Source of the DNA: Alphaproteobacteria bacterium
Lineage (GTDB): Bacteria > Pseudomonadota > Alphaproteobacteria > Rhodobacterales > Rhodobacteraceae
Assembly: GCA_024277955.1 (NCBI GenBank)
Contig: JAJRUE010000114.1
Coordinates: forward strand, 1-27,387
DNA: 27,387 nt
Direction of reading: 5' to 3'
A program made the translations under genes and the position numbers. Each line of letters starts with the position of its first letter. The stretch's first letter is position 1. Of the stretch, positions 23,320 through 27,387 are shown piece after piece. The notes under the pieces were generated by a model. That model ran no database searches, had not been told where the DNA came from, and worked only from the letters and a program-made list of their open reading frames with translations.

Positions 23320-24027
23320 CTACCTGGCGGCGGCGGCACGCGCCAGGTCGGCAAATAGCGGCCCCATGTCCTGAACGATCTGTTCGACGCCCGCCGGGTT
23401 GGGGTGCAGCCCGTCGGCCTGGTAGTAGGTCGCAAGAACCTCGGCCCGGTCGGGCAGGCGCATCAGGGCTTGCAGGAAATTCGCATAGAACAGCGTGCCG
23501 TATTTTTCCGCCAAAGCCGGATAGGCCGCTTGGAAGGCCTGCTTGTAGTCGTCCCCGAAGTTCCCCGGCGCGGCGATCCCGACCAGCAGCACCGGCAGGC
23601 CGCGGCCGGTGGCGGTGGCCAGGATCGCATCCAGGTTGGCGCGGGTTTCTTCCGGAGCGATGCCGCGCAGCGCGTCATTGCCGCCAAGCGAAACCACGAG
23701 CGCGTCAACATCGCCCGCCAGGGTCCAGTCAAGCCGGGAAAGGCCGCCCGCGGTGGTGTCGCCGGACACCCCGGCGTTGATCAGCCGCGCGTCCAGCCCT
23801 TGTGCATCCAGCCAGGCTTGCATAGTTGGAACGAAACCCTTTTGCGGCGGCAGGCCGTAGCCCTGCACCAGGCTGTCGCCCAGCACCGCGATGATCACCG
23901 GTTCGCCCTGGGCGCGGACGGCGAACGCGGCCAGCAATGACGAAAAAATGACTGCACGGGCGAGAAAACGAATGATAGCCCTTGGGCGGGCGGCAAGGCG
24001 GCTGATCCGGTCGAAAACATGAGGCAT
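23320..24027 (-). CDS. tesA: GDSL-type esterase / lysophospholipase, TesA (arylesterase) family
   Basis: A 235-residue secreted SGNH hydrolase. Catalytic blocks are VLGDSLVQGYGL with nucleophile S52, the oxyanion-hole glycine in NAGVSGDT, the asparagine in SLGGNDALRG, and D205/H208 in DGLHPNPAG. A signal peptide is likely: basic residues 7-24, hydrophobic 25-37, cleavage near RAQG, so it acts in the periplasm on esters, thioesters or lysophospholipids. E. coli TesA has the same blocks. The ATG at 24027 is chosen by default; no ribosome-binding site is seen. It is divergent from the ABC transporter genes with virtually no gap, the same arrangement as tesA-ybbA-ybbP in E. coli. Confidence 0.9.
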   Translation of the reverse strand: MPHVFDRISRLAARPRAIIRFLARAVIFSSLLAAFAVRAQGEPVIIAVLGDSLVQGYGLPPQKGFVPTMQAWLDAQGLDARLINAGVSGDTTAGGLSRLDWTLAGDVDALVVSLGGNDALRGIAPEETRANLDAILATATGRGLPVLLVGIAAPGNFGDDYKQAFQAAYPALAEKYGTLFYANFLQALMRLPDRAEVLATYYQADGLHPNPAGVEQIVQDMGPLFADLARAAAAR

Positions 24028-24031
24028 GGTT

Positions 24032-24721
24032 ATGGCGATTATTTCATTGACAGATGTAGACCTGTGTTTGGCAGGAAACGCCGGGCCGGTCGAGGTGCTG
24101 CGGCAAGTTTCCCTGAGCGTTGAAGCGGGGGAAACCATCGGGCTGGTGGGGCCGTCCGGGTCGGGGAAGTCTTCGCTGCTGATGCTGCTGGGCGGGCTCG
24201 AGCGCGCCACCGGCGGCGACATCCGGGTGCTGGACCATGACCTGAGCGAGATGAACGAAGACGCGCTGGCGCGTTTCCGGCGGCGCCATATCGGCGTGGT
24301 GTTCCAGTCGTTTCATCTTATCCCGACGATGACCGCGCTGGAAAACGTCGCGACCCCGCTCGAGCTGGCCGGGATCGGGGACGCGCTGGACCGGGCGGCC
24401 GAAGAACTGCGCGCGGTCGGTCTGGCCGACCGGTCCGGCCACTACCCGTCGCAGCTTTCAGGGGGCGAACAACAGCGCGTGGCGCTGGCGCGCGCCGGGG
24501 TCACGCGGCCTGACATCCTGCTGGCGGACGAACCCACGGGTAACCTTGACGGGACCACCGGGCAGGTGATCATGGACATGCTCTTTGGCCTGAACGAACG
24601 CCATTCGACGACCCTGGTTCTGGTGACGCATGCGCGCGATCTGGCGGCGCGCTGCGGCCGGGTCATCGGGCTGCGCGACGGGCGTGTGGAAACCACCGAA
24701 GACAACCGGGCCCTGGCATGA
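24032..24721 (+). CDS. ybbA: ABC transporter ATP-binding protein, YbbA (LolD-like) family
   Basis: A 229-residue ATPase of the MacB/LolD class. Walker A is G40-PSGSGKS47; the Q-loop is VFQSFHLIPTMTALENV; the signature LSGGEQQRVALARA; Walker B ILLADEPTGNLD; and the switch histidine VLVTHARD. Such ATPases drive mechanotransmission or lipoprotein-related permeases. ATG at 24032 is preferred over ATG at 24026 because GAGG at 24021-24024 is 7 nt before it. The end overlaps the permease start (ATGA at 24718-24721). The partner and the divergent esterase match the E. coli YbbAP-TesA unit. The substrate is unknown; a link to membrane lipids or lipoproteins is inferred from context. Confidence 0.9.
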   Translation: MAIISLTDVDLCLAGNAGPVEVLRQVSLSVEAGETIGLVGPSGSGKSSLLMLLGGLERATGGDIRVLDHDLSEMNEDALARFRRRHIGVVFQSFHLIPTMTALENVATPLELAGIGDALDRAAEELRAVGLADRSGHYPSQLSGGEQQRVALARAGVTRPDILLADEPTGNLDGTTGQVIMDMLFGLNERHSTTLVLVTHARDLAARCGRVIGLRDGRVETTEDNRALA

Positions 24722-27252
24722 GCCTGCGCGTCGCCGCCCGCATCGCCCGGCGAGAGCTGCGCGGAGGCCTGCGGGGTTTCCGCGTGTTCCTGGCCTGCCT
24801 GGCGCTTGGCATCGCCGCGATCGCCGCGGTGGGCACGGTGCGCAGCAGCATCGAGGCGGGGCTGGCGCGCGAAGGGGCGAACCTTTTGGGCGGCGACAGC
24901 GAGATCGAGCTGACCTACCGCGCCGCCAGCGCCGCCGAGCGCCAGTGGATGCAGTCCGTTTCGGTTGCGCTTTCCGAGATCGCCGATTTCCGGTCGATGG
25001 CCACGGTAACGCGCGACGGCGATACCGCGCGCGGCCTGACCCAGGTCAAGGCGGTGGACAGCGCCTATCCGCTGTATGGCGAGGTGACGCTTGAGCCGCC
25101 GATCGGCTTGGCCCGGGCGCTGGACGGGCAGGGGGGCACGCCGGGGGCGGTGATGGCCCCGATCCTGGCGGACCGGCTGGGGCTGCGCGTGGGCGACGGC
25201 TTCAAGCTGGCCGGGCATGATTTCGTCCTGACCGCGATCCTGGTGAAGGAACCCGACAACGCCACCGGCACCTTTGCGCTGGGACCGCGCACGATCACCC
25301 GGCTGTCGGCGGTGCAACAGGCCGGTCTGCTGCGTCCGGGCAACCTGTTTGAAACCAAGTATCGGATGCGGCTGGCCCCCGACGCCGACCTGGACCAGCT
25401 GCAGGGCGCGGCGTCAGAGGCGATCCAGGGCGGCGGGTTCCGCTGGCGCGACCGGCGCAACGGCGCGCCGGGGGTTGCCGATTTCGTCGATCACCTGGCC
25501 ACCTTCCTGATCGTCGTCGGCCTGGCGGGGCTGACGGTGGGCGGGGTCGGCGTGTCGGCGTCGGTGCGCAGCTATCTCGACGAAAAGGTGCAGGTCATCG
25601 CCACCCTGCGCACGCTGGGGGCCGAAGGGCGAACGGTGTTTCAGGTCTACCTGCTGCAGATCGGGGCGCTGACGGCGCTCGGGATCGCCTTGGGCCTGGC
25701 GCTTGGGGCGGGGCTGCCGATCCTGTTCTCGCCCGCGATTGCGGCCCGGTTGCCGTTCTCGGCGCAGATCGTCCTGGTGCCGCGCGCCCTGGCCGAGGCC
25801 GCGGTCTACGGCCTGCTGGTGGCGCTGTTGTTCGCGGTCTGGCCGGTGGCGCGGACCGGCAACATCCGCGCGGCGATCCTGTTTCGCGACGCGGCGCTCG
25901 GGCTGACCGGCTGGCCGGCCTGGCGCTACATCGTGTTTTCGGCCCTGGTGCTGGGCGCGCTGATCGCGGTGGCCGCACGCTTTACCGGCGAGTTGCGCCT
26001 GTCGGTCTGGTCGACGGTGGGGCTGGGGGGCGCGTTTCTGGCGCTGGCCGGGGCCACGGCGCTGGTGCGCACGCTCGCGCGTCGGCTGGCGCGGCTGCGC
26101 GCGGTGCGCCGCTCCAGGCCGCTGCACCTGGCGCTGGGCTCGGTCGGCGGGCCGGGGGGCGAAGCGGTGTCCATCGTGCTGTCGCTGGGGCTGGGGCTGA
26201 TGGTGCTGGCCACGGTCGGGCAGATCGACGCCAACCTGCGCAACGCCATCGCCCGCGATCTGCCAAAGGTCGCGCCGCTGTTTTTCGTGGTCGACATCCA
26301 GCCCGACCAGATCGACGGGTACCGTGACCGCCTGCGCGCCATCGCCGCGGTCGACCGGGTCCAGAGCGCGCCGATGCTGCGCGGGGTCATCACCCGGATC
26401 AACGGTCGCCCGGCCACCGAGGTCGCCGGCGACCACTGGGTTGTGACCGGCGACCGCGGCATCACCTATTCGGCCACCCCGCCCAAGGGTTCCCGGATCA
26501 CCGCCGGCGCCTGGTGGCCCGCGGATTACACCGGGCCGCCGCAGGTCAGCTTTGCCGCGGACGAGGCCGAAGAGATCGGGCTGAAGCTTGGCGACACCCT
26601 GACCGTCAACGTGCTGGGGCGCGACATCACCGCGACGATCACCAGCTTTCGCGACGTGGATTTTTCGCGGGCCGCGATGGGGTTCGTCCTGACGCTGAAC
26701 CCGGCAGCGCTGGCCGGGGCGCCGCACAGCTATATCTCGACGATCTACGGCAAGCCCGAAGCCGAACCGGCGATCCTGGGCGCGCTTGGCGACAGCTATC
26801 CGAACATGACCGCGATCAGCGTGCGCAGCGCGATCGAGCGGATCGGCGCGGTGCTGAAGGGCGTGGCGGCGGCGATCACGCTGGGGGCGCTGGTGACGCT
26901 GTCGACCGGGGTCGTGGTGCTGATCGGGGCGGCGGCGGCCGGCGAACGGGCCCGCACCTACGAGGCGGCGATCCTCAAGACGCTCGGGGCCAGCCGGCGG
27001 GTGGTGATGACCAGCTTTGTGCTGCGTTCGGCGATCCTGGGCGCGGCGGCAGGGGCGGTGGCGATCCTGGCGGGCGCGGTGTCGGCCTGGGCGATCATGC
27101 GCTTCGTGATGAAGACGGATTACAGCTTTGAGCCGGTGTCGGCGCTGGCGGTGGTGACGGGCGGCGTTCTGGTGACCTTGCTGGCCAGCCTGGTGTTTTC
27201 GCTGCGTGCGCTGAACGCGCGCCCCGCGCAGGTTTTGCGGGCGCGAGAATGA
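24718..27252 (+). CDS. ybbP: ABC transporter permease, FtsX-like, YbbP family
   Basis: An 844-residue membrane protein. After the arginine-rich start (RIARRELRGG) a first helix spans about 23-39, followed by a large periplasmic domain. The first FtsX-type core begins near 262 (TFLIVVGLAGLTVGG) and contains VIATLRTLGAEGRTVF, the coupling segment that contacts the ATPase. Middle helices lie around 395-440 and 485-505, then a second periplasmic domain, and the second FtsX core at about 711-835 repeats the element as AAILKTLGASRRVV. The duplicated architecture and length fit YbbP (about 800 residues). It works with the YbbA ATPase, with which it overlaps by 4 bp. Last gene before the tRNA. Confidence 0.9.
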   Translation: MSLRVAARIARRELRGGLRGFRVFLACLALGIAAIAAVGTVRSSIEAGLAREGANLLGGDSEIELTYRAASAAERQWMQSVSVALSEIADFRSMATVTRDGDTARGLTQVKAVDSAYPLYGEVTLEPPIGLARALDGQGGTPGAVMAPILADRLGLRVGDGFKLAGHDFVLTAILVKEPDNATGTFALGPRTITRLSAVQQAGLLRPGNLFETKYRMRLAPDADLDQLQGAASEAIQGGGFRWRDRRNGAPGVADFVDHLATFLIVVGLAGLTVGGVGVSASVRSYLDEKVQVIATLRTLGAEGRTVFQVYLLQIGALTALGIALGLALGAGLPILFSPAIAARLPFSAQIVLVPRALAEAAVYGLLVALLFAVWPVARTGNIRAAILFRDAALGLTGWPAWRYIVFSALVLGALIAVAARFTGELRLSVWSTVGLGGAFLALAGATALVRTLARRLARLRAVRRSRPLHLALGSVGGPGGEAVSIVLSLGLGLMVLATVGQIDANLRNAIARDLPKVAPLFFVVDIQPDQIDGYRDRLRAIAAVDRVQSAPMLRGVITRINGRPATEVAGDHWVVTGDRGITYSATPPKGSRITAGAWWPADYTGPPQVSFAADEAEEIGLKLGDTLTVNVLGRDITATITSFRDVDFSRAAMGFVLTLNPAALAGAPHSYISTIYGKPEAEPAILGALGDSYPNMTAISVRSAIERIGAVLKGVAAAITLGALVTLSTGVVVLIGAAAAGERARTYEAAILKTLGASRRVVMTSFVLRSAILGAAAGAVAILAGAVSAWAIMRFVMKTDYSFEPVSALAVVTGGVLVTLLASLVFSLRALNARPAQVLRARE

Positions 27253-27286
27253 GGGGTCGTCAGCGGCGCGGCGGCGCACTTTTCGC

Positions 27287-27315
27287 TTGACCCCTGGCGC
27301 GCCCTCGCATACCAC
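27287..27315 (+). promoter_or_regulatory. Predicted promoter of the tRNA gene
   Basis: TTGACC (27287-27292), 17-bp spacer, TACCAC (27310-27315). The predicted start near 27322 is 7 bp before the mature tRNA end, as expected for a tRNA transcription unit. Confidence 0.6.
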
Positions 27316-27328
27316 GCCATTCGCTTCT

Positions 27329-27387
27329 GGCGGAGTAGCTCAGTTGGTTAGAGCAGCGGAATCATAATCCGCGTGTCGGGGGTTCAA
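27329..27387 (+). tRNA. tRNA with anticodon CAT, probably elongator tRNA-Met, cut by the window end
   Basis: The first 59 nt of a tRNA are present: acceptor GGCGGAG, T8, D-stem GCTC/GAGC around AGTTGGTTA, anticodon stem GCGGA/TCCGC with loop ATCATAA (anticodon CAT), variable loop GTGTC, T-stem GGGGG and the start of TTCAA. The acceptor and overall sequence look like alphaproteobacterial elongator tRNA-Met. tRNA-Ile2 also has a CAT anticodon before lysidine modification and cannot be fully excluded. The 3' part lies outside the window. Confidence 0.85.

Noticed and set aside
24047..24052. Perfect TTGACA hexamer inside the start of ybbA
   Set aside because: There is no acceptable -10 at 16-18 bp on the plus strand, and it lies downstream of the ybbA start codon.
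25414..27315. Long minus-strand frame opposite ybbP
   Set aside because: Shadow of the permease gene; the product would be almost entirely R, Q, H, P and D with no recognisable fold.

Overview
This window is GC-rich, tightly packed bacterial DNA. It most likely comes from an alphaproteobacterium of the Rhodobacteraceae (Rhodobacter/Roseobacter group). The case rests on the gene order (hem genes, fnrL, a universal stress protein, ccoNOQP, ccoGHIS), the protein sequences, an FNR-type regulator with FnrL cysteine spacing, and an intergenic sequence at 1805-1838 that I recall from roseobacter genomes. No insertion sequence, prophage, CRISPR array or clear sign of transfer is visible.

Layout. 3-1726: end of a peptide-ABC permease (yejE-like) and a complete double-ATPase subunit (yejF). 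1856-4180 (minus): a D,D-carboxypeptidase with a SPOR domain, and a HAD hydrolase. 4298-6558 (plus): clpS, rsmC and an SDR-fold protein that lacks the catalytic lysine. 6722-7096 (minus): a small lipoprotein. 7214-10259: hemF, hemE and hemC. 10447-13350 (minus): an FAD-linked 2-hydroxyacid dehydrogenase and hemN. 13415-15042: fnrL and, convergent to it, a two-domain universal stress protein. 15238-18639: ccoNOQP (cbb3 oxidase). 19077-23307: ccoGHIS (oxidase assembly and copper supply). 23320-27252: a GDSL esterase (tesA-like) divergent from a YbbA/YbbP-type ABC pair. 27329 to the end: a tRNA(CAT) cut by the window edge.

How it works together. Positions 7214-23307 form a low-oxygen respiration module. 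HemC, HemE and HemF/HemN make heme; HemF needs O2 and HemN does not. CcoNOQP is the high-affinity heme-copper oxidase that uses this heme, and CcoGHIS assembles it. FnrL is the O2-sensing regulator. Four TTGAY-N4-RTCAA boxes lie exactly in front of fnrL/hemN, usp, ccoN and ccoG, so the sequence itself connects the regulator to its targets.

I found no wholly new system. The least explained items are: a perfect 7-bp-arm palindrome before hemF; a hemC promoter whose predicted start falls on the start codon (leaderless mRNA), with a similar possibility for hemN; an SDR with Tyr but no Lys in the active site; stacked hairpins after hemF/hemE and after ccoP; and a divergent esterase/ABC gene pair with no intergenic space.
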